A DNA stretch of 7,605 bases from Candidatus Zixiibacteriota bacterium. Lineage in GTDB: Bacteria > SM23-81. The DNA lies in assembly GCA_030628225.1 (NCBI GenBank), contig DAOVRJ010000116.1, positions 1 to 7,605 of the forward strand, in the 5' to 3' direction. This document shows positions 1-6,117 of the stretch, piece after piece (position 1 is the first letter of the stretch; the number at the start of each line of letters is the position of its first letter). A model generated the notes under the pieces. That model saw only the letters and a list, made by a program, of their open reading frames with translations. It was not told the DNA's origin and did no database searches. Both the position numbers and the translations under genes were made by a program.

Positions 1-574
1 CCACTACACCCAGCTCCAGGGCCTGTTCGGCAGTCACCGACTCGCTTTCCCGAACGGCTCTCTCCGCCCAGTCGGCATCGCGTCCCCTCTCGCTGGCGAT
101 GCTTCTGATGTAGGAAACGGCATCGTTGGTCACTTTCTCCTTCATGGTATCGTCCATCTCCCGGCCCATGGTCACGGGATGGGCGGCCCCGATATTGGTT
201 CCCGGGGCCATGGCCGCCAGATGGGCAGCCAGGGTGATGAACACCCCGGCGGATGCATCCTGGGCGCCAGCGGGAGAGACATACACCACCACCACAATGG
301 GGGCGTTCAGCATCTTCTTGACGATGGACCGCATAGATTCCATCAGCCCGCCGGGAGTATCCAGCTCTATTATGAGGCAGACAGAGCCGTCCTCGACGGC
401 GCGGTCTATGCTCTCCTGGATAAAACGGGCTGTCACCGGGCTGATCACGCCCTCGACGCGGATGATATCCACTCTCTCCGCGGCCGAGACCGCTGCGCCG
501 AAGGCCAGAGTCACGAACAGACAGAAGGTGAGGATCCTAAGCACCCTTTTTCCCCAGGCACTTTCTGTGGACAA
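1..574 (-). CDS. nfeD: NfeD-type membrane-bound serine protease (ClpP-class), N-terminal 191 residues; runs off the left edge
   Basis: This looks like the protease part of an NfeD1b/PH1510-type protein. In this family a signal sequence is followed by a ClpP-like periplasmic serine protease domain, then usually several membrane helices and an OB-fold, often beside a slipin (stomatin) gene. Visible here: a basic N-terminus and hydrophobic stretch (residues 10-30) ending VSAA, a likely signal peptide; the LDTPGG turn (71-76) expected at the oxyanion site; PAGAQDASAG (101-110) with likely nucleophile Ser108; MAPGTNIGAAHP (122-133); and EKVTNDAVSYIRS (146-158), where Lys147 would be the general base of the Ser-Lys dyad. 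The start is TTG at 574: it has a strong GGAGG eight bases upstream and no ATG fits. Only 13 bases separate it from the aldehyde dehydrogenase stop, so the two are probably co-translated. The membrane and OB-fold parts, and any slipin, would lie beyond position 1. Confidence 0.88.
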   Translation of the reverse strand, partial: MSTESAWGKRVLRILTFCLFVTLAFGAAVSAAERVDIIRVEGVISPVTARFIQESIDRAVEDGSVCLIIELDTPGGLMESMRSIVKKMLNAPIVVVVYVSPAGAQDASAGVFITLAAHLAAMAPGTNIGAAHPVTMGREMDDTMKEKVTNDAVSYIRSIASERGRDADWAERAVRESESVTAEQALELGVV

Positions 575-582
575 ATTTATCA

Positions 583-587
583 CCTCC
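583..587 (-). promoter_or_regulatory. Ribosome binding site of the NfeD-type gene
   Basis: Read on the minus strand, GGAGG is followed by eight bases and then TTG at 574. It directly follows the TGA stop (588-590) of the aldehyde dehydrogenase, an arrangement typical of translational coupling. It decides the TTG start for the protease. Confidence 0.8.
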
Positions 588-2000
588 TCAGGTTCGAAAG
601 CAGATTAGCTTGATCTCGGTCATCTCCTCGACGGCATATTTGAGCCCCTCTCGACCAAAGCCGCTCATCTTCATTCCCCCATAGGGCATGTGGTCTACAC
701 GGAAGGTGGGAACCTCGTTGATCATCACCCCACCCACCTGAATTCGCCGGGCCGCCTGCAGAGCACTGGCCAGATCCCTGGTGAAAATCCCGCCCTGCAG
801 ACCGTATTGGGAATCGTTGACCAGGGCAATGGCCTGGTCCAGGTCCTGCACATCGTTGATCACCATCAGGGGAGCAAAGGCCTCTTCCCGGCAAACCTCA
901 CAATCGTGAGGGACCTTCCGCAAAACCGTCGGCTGGAAAAAAGCTCCCTCCCTCTGACCACCACACACCAGCTCGCCTCCCTGCTCCAGCGCCTCCAGGA
1001 CCCAGCTTTCAGCTCTCTTTGCTGCAGAAACGGAGATCATGGGGCCCATATCGGTGTCCTCTTTCAGGGGATCTCCCACCTTCAATTTCTCGGTTCGGGA
1101 GATCACCGCGCTCACCAGGCTTTCCAAAGCTCCCCTTTGGACGTAAACTCGCTGAACAGATATGCACACCTGTCCCGCCAGGGCAAATGCACCGGCCACA
1201 ATCCTATCGGCAGCCATCTCCAGATCCGCATCTTCCATGACGATCACCGCCGAGTTGGAGCCCAGCTCCAGGGTGGCCTTTTTCAAGCCGGCGTGGGCCA
1301 TCAGTCTCTTGCCCACCTCCAGGCTGCCGGTGAAGGAGATCATCCTCCCGCGGTCGTCAGCCACCAGGGCATCCCCAATCTCCCTGCCGTACCCGGTGAT
1401 CAGGTTAAGCGCCTCGTCGGGAAGGCCCGCCTCCAGCAGAATGCGGCCCAGCATCAAATCCGTCAGCGGAGTGTCGGTGGCCGGTTTCAGAACCACGCTG
1501 TTACCGGCGGCCAGAGCGGGAGCCACTTTGTGGGCGGCCAAATTCACCGGGAAATTAAAGGGTGTGATGGCCACTACCACACCGACAGGAAGCCTGATGG
1601 TGAAACCCAACCTGTCCTCCCCACCTGGGGCGGCGTCAAAAGGAATGCTCTCCCCATAGATCCTTTTGGCCTCCTCGGCAGCAAAGGTAAAGGTCTGCAC
1701 CGCCCGGGCAATTTCTCCCCGGGCCTCCCGAATGGTCTTGCCCACCTCCTTGGCCAGGGTCAGAGACAATTCCTCTCCCCCGGCCGCAATACCCCGGGCA
1801 GTCCGCTGAAGGATCTGGTACCGCTGTTCAGCAGACAGCTCAGCCATCTGTTTCACGCCTCTGCTGGCACTGGCCAGAGCGATATCCACGTCTTTAAGAT
1901 CCGACCGGGGCACCTGGCCGATAACTTCTCCGCTGAAAGGATTGGTCACGGGTATGGTTCGATCTCTATCCACCCACTGACCGCCTATCAGCATCTGCAT
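588..2000 (-). CDS. NAD(P)+-dependent aldehyde dehydrogenase (ALDH superfamily; lactaldehyde/glyceraldehyde-3-phosphate dehydrogenase-like)
   Basis: A complete 470-residue soluble ALDH that would oxidise an aldehyde to the acid with NAD(P)+. All signature parts are present: PFNFP (147-151) with the oxyanion Asn149; LKPA (171-174) with the cofactor-binding Lys172; FTGS (223-226); LELGSN (244-249) with general base Glu245; GQVCISVQR (276-284) with nucleophile Cys279; and EEAFAP (372-377), where Glu373 and Phe375 contact the nicotinamide ribose. FAP replaces the commoner FGP. The GQVCISVQR context and short N-terminus resemble lactaldehyde dehydrogenase/ALDH21-type and non-phosphorylating GAPDH relatives rather than betaine aldehyde dehydrogenases, but the substrate cannot be read from sequence. 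The ATG at 2000 has GGAGG (2008-2012) seven bases upstream, better placed than a second ATG two codons in. It lies 69 bases after the diguanylate cyclase and 13 before the protease, all on one strand. Confidence 0.93.
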   Translation of the reverse strand: MQMLIGGQWVDRDRTIPVTNPFSGEVIGQVPRSDLKDVDIALASASRGVKQMAELSAEQRYQILQRTARGIAAGGEELSLTLAKEVGKTIREARGEIARAVQTFTFAAEEAKRIYGESIPFDAAPGGEDRLGFTIRLPVGVVVAITPFNFPVNLAAHKVAPALAAGNSVVLKPATDTPLTDLMLGRILLEAGLPDEALNLITGYGREIGDALVADDRGRMISFTGSLEVGKRLMAHAGLKKATLELGSNSAVIVMEDADLEMAADRIVAGAFALAGQVCISVQRVYVQRGALESLVSAVISRTEKLKVGDPLKEDTDMGPMISVSAAKRAESWVLEALEQGGELVCGGQREGAFFQPTVLRKVPHDCEVCREEAFAPLMVINDVQDLDQAIALVNDSQYGLQGGIFTRDLASALQAARRIQVGGVMINEVPTFRVDHMPYGGMKMSGFGREGLKYAVEEMTEIKLICFRT

Positions 2001-2069
2001 TCGAGTACCTCCGGAAAACCGGAAAGAAAATTACATCTCGTGGCCATCTTTCTCCCCACCAAGGGCTGC

Positions 2070-3737
2070 TTATCTCATCCAGGCTTCCTCGCTCTGGCCA
2101 GCGATGAAAACCTGGTTTCGACCCAGCTTCTTGGCCCTATAAAGCGCCTCATCCGCCCTCTCCACCAGATCTTTCCTCCTGTCGGCATCCTGCGGATAGC
2201 CAGCTACCCCGATGCTGACCGTCAGCCGTTTCTGTGGTTGGATCTGACCGTGGGGAAATTTGTAGTCTTCGATTCTCTTCCGGATCCTCTCGGCCACCTT
2301 CCAGGCACCCATTTTATCCGTCTCGGTCAGGATGATGACGAATTCCTCCCCACCATAGCGAGCCAGGATGTCGATGTCCCTGACCTCGGCGCTGAGCAGC
2401 TGGGCGACAACCTTGAGCGCCTTATCTCCTGTGGGATGCCCGCAGATATCGTTGTAGTGCTTAAAATTGTCGATGTCCAGCATGATCACCGAAAAGGGGC
2501 GCCGGTGACGATGGCTGCGGCTCTCCTCGGCCCGCAGACAGTCCTGAAAATGCCGGTGGTTGAAGAGCCCGGTGAGGCCATCGGTGATGGAGTGCTGCTT
2601 GGCATTCTGGTAACGCTGGGCATTCCCGATGGCCATGGTCATCTGATCGCTCAGGGAGTTCCAGAACAGCTCATCCTGATCCGCCAAAACCGCTTCCTGG
2701 TGACCCACGATAACCAGCAGTCCAATAAGCTTATCCTTAACCTTTAAAGGAAGAAAGGCACTAAACCGGGGGCTCTCGAAGAATGTCTCCCGTCCATGGT
2801 TTGTCTCCAGCTTATCGGAGATCACCGGCTTGCCCTCTCTAGCAGCCTGTTGAATAATATGATCTACCTTGGCCATCTCGACCATCAGAGAACGGGCACT
2901 GTCCTTCGGAGCGCCCACCTTCCACTTCTTCTGCTGCTCATCCCACAACAAGACGGCACAGTGCTGGCAATTCAGGTGAGCTTTGATAATCTCCACCATT
3001 TTCTCCAGCAATAGGTCAAATTCCAACTGGGCGCCGATTTGCTTGGAGATCTCACTTAGGGTCTCCAGGGCCTCGGCTCGAGCCCTGGCTCCCTTATAGA
3101 GCATCACGTTAAGAACGGCCTGGGCGGCCTGATTGGCAAACAGCTCCAGGAGACCTATGATCTGCACATCGGGCACCTGCCCATCGTATGGACCATCCAC
3201 GGACATCACCCCCAATAGACGACTGTCCGCACTGGCCAGAGGAACGAGGAGATAGTCATCAGGATGCCACCCACCACCGGGATCGTTCTCCCCGTCCACT
3301 TTCACGTCGTAGTCCGTGTTGGTAGCTTCCTGGTGGCTGATAAAAAAGGAGTTGCTGATTTTATATTTCTCCTGAAAAAACTGAAAGAAACACTTCTCTG
3401 GGACCTGTTGTTCCCTGGCCCGCCGAAATACCTCTTCGCTCAATCCCGCCTGAGCTTTTCTGATGAAAACATGACGATCTCTGTCGTACAGGCTGATGAG
3501 CACCCGCTGAAACCCCAGGCTGCGCTGCACTGCCTTGGCCACTTTATCCAGAAGATCATCTAGCTCCAGGTCCAGACGAAGGACCTCGTTGATTTTGAGA
3601 ATCTCGGTCAACTGGCGGTTTTGCACCTCTGTCTGGGCATTTCTTCTCTCCAGCTCCCGCCGGAGCACCTCCAGGGATCGATGATCTATGGCCTTCTTCT
3701 CTTTCAGGGGCCCTCTTTTCTGGCTCTTCGTGCTCAT
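2070..3737 (-). CDS. Diguanylate cyclase with two GAF sensor domains (GAF-GAF-GGDEF)
   Basis: A 555-residue soluble signalling enzyme expected to make cyclic di-GMP from two GTP. An N-terminal charged helix (about 15-50) may be a coiled coil. It is followed by a first GAF domain (about 55-210, with VPLASADSRLLGVMSVDG at 165-182), a linker helix, a second GAF domain (about 225-375, with LPLKVKDKLIGLLVI at 329-343) and the GGDEF domain (about 381-545). The catalytic domain looks intact: ITDGLTGLFN (384-393), metal-binding MLDIDNFKHYND (419-430), GHPTGD (433-438), active-site GGEEF (462-466) and SIGVA (508-512). RDID (453-456), five residues before GGEEF, matches the RxxD inhibitory site, so product feedback is likely. 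No membrane segment is seen; the GAF ligand is unknown. The ATG at 3737 has AGAGGT just upstream (3741-3746). It is the first gene of a possible three-gene transcript with the dehydrogenase and the NfeD protease. Confidence 0.93.
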   Translation of the reverse strand: MSTKSQKRGPLKEKKAIDHRSLEVLRRELERRNAQTEVQNRQLTEILKINEVLRLDLELDDLLDKVAKAVQRSLGFQRVLISLYDRDRHVFIRKAQAGLSEEVFRRAREQQVPEKCFFQFFQEKYKISNSFFISHQEATNTDYDVKVDGENDPGGGWHPDDYLLVPLASADSRLLGVMSVDGPYDGQVPDVQIIGLLELFANQAAQAVLNVMLYKGARARAEALETLSEISKQIGAQLEFDLLLEKMVEIIKAHLNCQHCAVLLWDEQQKKWKVGAPKDSARSLMVEMAKVDHIIQQAAREGKPVISDKLETNHGRETFFESPRFSAFLPLKVKDKLIGLLVIVGHQEAVLADQDELFWNSLSDQMTMAIGNAQRYQNAKQHSITDGLTGLFNHRHFQDCLRAEESRSHRHRRPFSVIMLDIDNFKHYNDICGHPTGDKALKVVAQLLSAEVRDIDILARYGGEEFVIILTETDKMGAWKVAERIRKRIEDYKFPHGQIQPQKRLTVSIGVAGYPQDADRRKDLVERADEALYRAKKLGRNQVFIAGQSEEAWMR

Positions 3738-3783
3738 AAAACCTCTGCTTCACACAATTAAGACAATGAAGAGCAAAAATCTC

Positions 3784-3812
3784 CTCATAGCTTTCACTTT
3801 CACAAGTTACAA
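3784..3812 (-). promoter_or_regulatory. Weak sigma-70-like promoter candidate for the diguanylate cyclase gene
   Basis: On the minus strand, TTGTAA (3812-3807) and TATGAG (3789-3784) are separated by 17 bases, each matching four of six consensus positions. It is the best pair seen between the two divergent genes for this direction, but the match is poor and other spacings are possible. Confidence 0.25.
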
Positions 3813-3852
3813 AAAAAATACTCAATTCGCGCTGACAAAGCAAGCATTTTTC

Positions 3853-3881
3853 TTGACAAGAGCAACTGGAATGCCTAGATT
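3853..3881 (+). promoter_or_regulatory. Sigma-70 promoter of mazG
   Basis: A perfect TTGACA (3853-3858), a 17-base spacer and TAGATT (3876-3881, four of six consensus positions). Transcription would begin near 3888, leaving a leader of about 29 bases before the mazG ATG. This puts the in-frame upstream ATG at 3887 at the very 5' end of the mRNA without a ribosome site, supporting the start at 3917. Confidence 0.65.
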
Positions 3882-3907
3882 TTACAATGGTTCCCTTTCT
3901 ATTACCC

Positions 3908-3912
3908 GGAGG
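3908..3912 (+). promoter_or_regulatory. Ribosome binding site of mazG
   Basis: GGAGG lies four bases before the ATG at 3917. It is the only good site near the 5' end of this frame and selects 3917 over the upstream ATG at 3887. Confidence 0.75.
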
Positions 3913-3916
3913 TCTC

Positions 3917-4735
3917 ATGTCTACAAAATTTGAAGAACTGAAGAAAATCATGCGCCGCTTACGCGGCCCAAACGGTTGTCCCTGGGACAGAGAGCAAACC
4001 CACGCGAGTCTCAGACCTTATCTCATCGAAGAAACCTACGAGGTTCTGGAGGTCATCGACGGTGCGGATGATCTAAAACTGGCCGAGGAACTGGGCGATC
4101 TTTTACTGCAAATCATCTTCCACAGCCAAATCGCAGAGGAGGAGGGCCGTTTCGATATCGAGGACGTCATCGGCGGAATTATCGAGAAGCTGAAACGCAG
4201 ACATCCCCACGTTTTCGGCGATAAAAAAGCGATAAATACCCGCCAGGTGCTCATCGGCTGGGAAAAGGCCAAACAGGAAGAGACCCAGAGAAAGGGCGCG
4301 TCAATTCTGGATGGAGTTCCCAGAGAGCTTCCCGCCCTGCTGAAGGCCCATCGTGTACAGGAGAAAGTCTCCCGAGTGGGCTTCGACTGGGAACATATCG
4401 ATCAGGTGTTCGCCAAAGTGGAAGAAGAGCTGGCCGAGTTTCGCGCCGCCTACCAGAATCATCAGAAAGAACAGGTGGAGGAGGAGCTGGGGGATATCTT
4501 CTTCGCCCTGGTTAACCTGTCTCGTTATCTGGAAACCAGTCCGGAAGACGCTCTGCGCCAGACCATCAACAAATTTGTCTCCCGGTTCAAATATGTGGAG
4601 TCGGCCCTTCAGAATAAGGGATTAGATCCGAGAGAGGTGGGGCTCGAGGCCATGGACAAACTGTGGGATGAGGCAAAATCTCTGGAATCGAGAAAAAATC
4701 CGCCCGATGAAGATAAATCTCCGGGAGCTTCGTAA
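3917..4735 (+). CDS. mazG: Nucleoside triphosphate pyrophosphohydrolase MazG
   Basis: A 272-residue two-domain MazG, close to the roughly 263 residues of the E. coli enzyme. The family hydrolyses (d)NTPs to monophosphate and pyrophosphate, cleans aberrant nucleotides from the pool, and in E. coli lowers ppGpp during starvation. The N-terminal all-alpha domain shows the typical opening LRGPNGCPWDREQTH (15-29), the metal-binding EETYE (38-42) and EELGD (57-61), and RRHPHVFG (94-101). After a linker with GVPRELPALLKAHRVQEK (133-150) comes the C-terminal catalytic domain with EELAE (170-174) and EELGD (189-193), the paired EExxE/EExxD acidic sites that bind magnesium. The tail after about residue 258 is short, charged and probably disordered. 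The gene is divergent from the diguanylate cyclase, has its own sigma-70 promoter, and appears monocistronic, since the next gene has a separate sigma-54 promoter. Confidence 0.96.
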   Translation: MSTKFEELKKIMRRLRGPNGCPWDREQTHASLRPYLIEETYEVLEVIDGADDLKLAEELGDLLLQIIFHSQIAEEEGRFDIEDVIGGIIEKLKRRHPHVFGDKKAINTRQVLIGWEKAKQEETQRKGASILDGVPRELPALLKAHRVQEKVSRVGFDWEHIDQVFAKVEEELAEFRAAYQNHQKEQVEEELGDIFFALVNLSRYLETSPEDALRQTINKFVSRFKYVESALQNKGLDPREVGLEAMDKLWDEAKSLESRKNPPDEDKSPGAS

Positions 4736-4782
4736 GCACGATTTCATCTATGGTACATGGACCGGGCCGGGCACCTCATATA

Positions 4783-4796
4783 TGCAATTCATTGCA
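4783..4796. promoter_or_regulatory. Palindromic TGCAAT-TC-ATTGCA site, candidate enhancer (upstream activating) site A
   Basis: A perfect inverted repeat with 6-bp arms and a 2-base centre in the non-coding region before the PEP-CTERM gene. Its centre is about 155 bases upstream of the start site predicted for the sigma-54 promoter at 4919-4934, within the usual range for enhancer-binding activators. A further ATTGCAT half-site lies at 4849-4855. A related palindrome precedes the second sigma-54 gene. The binding role is inferred. Confidence 0.45.
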
Positions 4797-4918
4797 ACTT
4801 CTGCGGACCGGTTTCCCCGCTCAGTCAGCAGTGCAGTGCGGCCTACCGATTGCATAACCTCCTACGATAACAGAATGATACACAGAACCCTCTCCGGGAA
4901 CGCTGCGCCTGCTGTTCT

Positions 4919-4934
4919 TGGCATGAACCTTGCG
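4919..4934 (+). promoter_or_regulatory. Sigma-54 (-24/-12) promoter of the PEP-CTERM gene
   Basis: TGGCATGAACCTTGCG: invariant GG (4920-4921) and GC (4932-4933) are separated by exactly 10 bases, with the preferred TGGCA and TTGC blocks complete. The predicted start site is near 4945, giving a leader of about 80 bases before the ATG at 5026. The same pattern occurs before the DksA-like gene. Confidence 0.75.
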
Positions 4935-5010
4935 TTGAAGAAAGACAAACCTTGGATTTCCTGGAGAATGATAATCGGGATACCAGTTTTCTTTTAGATT
5001 ATTGATGAAA

Positions 5011-5016
5011 GGAGGG
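5011..5016 (+). promoter_or_regulatory. Ribosome binding site of the PEP-CTERM gene
   Basis: GGAGGG lies nine bases before the ATG at 5026. It falls inside the frame if translation began at the TTG (5002) or ATG (5005), so those upstream starts are unlikely. The ATG at 5026 also gives a clean signal peptide. Confidence 0.75.
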
Positions 5017-5025
5017 CTTAGCTCT

Positions 5026-5745
5026 ATGAGATATCCACTCTTTTTCCTCATCCTAGTTGCCCTGATGGGCCTGGCCACGGCGGACGCATACGTGATCAAC
5101 GGCCTGATGGACGATTGGGGCGTGCAACCGCACATTCAGTGGGTTCCATCCATGAGTTCGGCCAACTGGATTGAGGAGGACAATTGGGGCAGCGGCCATT
5201 CCAATTTCCCCAGCGGCGGCGAGATCTATGACGCGGAGGCCCTTTACTGCGACATCGTCGGGAACACAGCTTACATTGCCCTGGTCACCTCCTTCCCCAA
5301 CATGGGCTACGATTATTCCCTCCCCGGCGACTTCGGCATCGATCTCGACCGGGACGGTATCTACGAATACGGCCTCAAAACCACGGGAAGCCACCAAGGC
5401 GGACTGTACGCCAATCCCATCTGGACCACGGCCTCCACTTACTCCCTGTCCAGCCCCGCCCGGATCATCGGCGGCACACTGCTGGACATACAGCCTTTGG
5501 TATACAATCAGAGCAGTATCGTGGAGAACGGCTTTCCCACTTACATCATCGAGGGAAGTTTCAACTGGGCCAGCCTGGGAACCCCTGTACAACCATTTAA
5601 TCTACACTGGACCATGAGCTGCGGGAACGACATGCTGGACTTGACAGTGCAACCCGTTCCAGAGCCTGGCACTCTTTTTCTATTGGGCCCAGGGCTCGCT
5701 GCCCTGTGGGGCTTTTCGCGAAGGAGAAAAGGGACGAAAAAATAA
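5026..5745 (+). CDS. PEP-CTERM sorting domain protein (exported, exosortase-processed surface protein)
   Basis: A 239-residue exported protein of unknown specific role. Residues 1-21 form a signal peptide (hydrophobic 5-17, ending ATADA). The C-terminus is a textbook PEP-CTERM signal: VPEP (211-214), a hydrophobic span (215-230) and a basic tail, SRRRKGTKK (231-239). Such proteins are cut and transferred by an exosortase at the inner membrane and end up on the surface or in exopolysaccharide. The mature region is rich in aromatic, Gly and Asp residues. It carries GDFGIDLDRDGIYEYG (101-116), an acidic loop that could bind calcium (inference), and HWTMSCGND (194-202) just before the sorting signal, a motif I recall from other PEP-CTERM proteins. 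The only cysteines in the mature part are Cys75 and Cys199, a possible disulfide. It is a single gene between its own sigma-54 promoter and a strong hairpin. No exosortase is in the window, so sorting depends on a locus elsewhere. Confidence 0.88.
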   Translation: MRYPLFFLILVALMGLATADAYVINGLMDDWGVQPHIQWVPSMSSANWIEEDNWGSGHSNFPSGGEIYDAEALYCDIVGNTAYIALVTSFPNMGYDYSLPGDFGIDLDRDGIYEYGLKTTGSHQGGLYANPIWTTASTYSLSSPARIIGGTLLDIQPLVYNQSSIVENGFPTYIIEGSFNWASLGTPVQPFNLHWTMSCGNDMLDLTVQPVPEPGTLFLLGPGLAALWGFSRRRKGTKK

Positions 5746-5764
5746 ATCTTTGCCGGTCAGGGAG

Positions 5765-5800
5765 ATAGAAAACGGGGAGATGATTCTCCCCGTTTTCTAT
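5765..5800 (+). terminator. Perfect 16-bp inverted repeat after the PEP-CTERM gene, probable terminator
   Basis: Left arm 5765-5780 and right arm 5785-5800 pair over all 16 bases around a TGAT loop, 19 bases after the stop codon. There is no T-run after the stem; the T-rich stretch is inside the right arm (CGTTTTC). It could end transcription by a non-canonical route, act in both directions, or protect the mRNA 3' end. Confidence 0.65.
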
Positions 5801-5811
5801 AGCTGCTAGTA

Positions 5812-5825
5812 TGCAATCATTTGCA
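5812..5825. promoter_or_regulatory. TGCAA-TCAT-TTGCA palindrome, candidate enhancer site B
   Basis: An inverted repeat with 5-bp arms resembling site A at 4783-4796; the 20 bases at 5810-5829 match 4781-4800 at 15 positions. A further ATGCAAT lies at 5842-5848. Its centre is about 235 bases before the start site predicted for the sigma-54 promoter of the DksA-like gene. It is followed by CTTTTT, so a weak intrinsic terminator backing up the hairpin at 5765-5800 is an alternative reading. Confidence 0.4.
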
Positions 5826-5902
5826 CTTTTTGTGTCTGCCCATGCAATTTGGGGCAAGCATTTTATCTCTTCCACAAAACCAGCTCTTGGAGAACTTGTC
5901 CC

Positions 5903-5981
5903 CATACATCTTCCGTATGAGCAGCAAGAACCCGTAGATGGGCTATTCTGGCCCGTCGGGGCCTAACCAGCCCCCTTGCTG
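5903..5981 (+). other. GC-rich stretch with nested inverted repeats (possible structured RNA or cruciform)
   Basis: No gene is seen between 5850 and 6027. Within it, CATAC (5903-5907) pairs with GTATG (5915-5919). CAGCAAG (5922-5928) pairs with CTTGCTG (5975-5981), enclosing GGGC/GCCC (5940-5943 with 5951-5954) and GGGGC/GCCCC (5958-5962 with 5970-5974), which would make a three-way junction. A competing hairpin GGCCC/GGGCC (5950-5954 with 5959-5963) excludes both inner stems. It matches no riboswitch or RNA family I recognise and lies upstream of the predicted sigma-54 start, so it would need its own transcript to act as RNA. Confidence 0.3.
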
Positions 5982-6027
5982 AGCGAAACATCCGATAATG
6001 AAAAGAAGCTGCAAAAAGAAGAAAGAA

Positions 6028-6043
6028 TGGCATAACTTTTGCG
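6028..6043 (+). promoter_or_regulatory. Sigma-54 (-24/-12) promoter of the DksA/TraR-family gene
   Basis: TGGCATAACTTTTGCG: invariant GG (6029-6030) and GC (6041-6042) are exactly 10 bases apart, with complete TGGCA and TTGC blocks. The start site would be near 6054, leaving a leader of about 64 bases. It matches the PEP-CTERM gene promoter at 13 of 16 positions. Confidence 0.7.
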
Positions 6044-6103
6044 AGTAATTATCACCGTTTACGGCTGATTACGGGGACTATACGGGGACCGATCATTCTG
6101 AAC

Positions 6104-6108
6104 GGAGG
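6104..6108 (+). promoter_or_regulatory. Ribosome binding site of the DksA/TraR-family gene
   Basis: GGAGG followed by nine bases and then TTG at 6118. It supports a TTG start; the next in-frame ATG, codon 16, has no comparable site and would remove the first helix. Confidence 0.7.
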
Positions 6109-6117
6109 CGATTTCTC

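Noticed and set aside
690-2747. Long plus-strand open frame of 685 codons
   Set aside because: It runs antisense across the aldehyde dehydrogenase and the end of the diguanylate cyclase, both with complete family motifs in the minus-strand frame. Its own translation has no domain pattern and no ribosome site.
3887-3916. Upstream ATG giving mazG ten extra residues
   Set aside because: The ATG falls at the predicted transcription start of a good sigma-70 promoter and has no ribosome site, while GGAGG sits four bases before the ATG at 3917.
4668-4997. Plus-strand open frame of 109 codons across the end of mazG and the PEP-CTERM promoter region
   Set aside because: It overlaps mazG out of frame, has no ribosome site and no recognisable protein pattern, and contains the candidate enhancer site and the sigma-54 promoter.
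5597-5905. Minus-strand open frame of 102 codons
   Set aside because: It is antisense to the end of the PEP-CTERM gene and spans the 16-bp hairpin. No family motif or ribosome site was seen.
5850-6027. Known riboswitch (cyclic di-GMP, TPP, ZTP, fluoride or guanidine) before the DksA-like gene
   Set aside because: None of the conserved cores I know for these classes is present, and the structured part lies upstream of the predicted transcription start.
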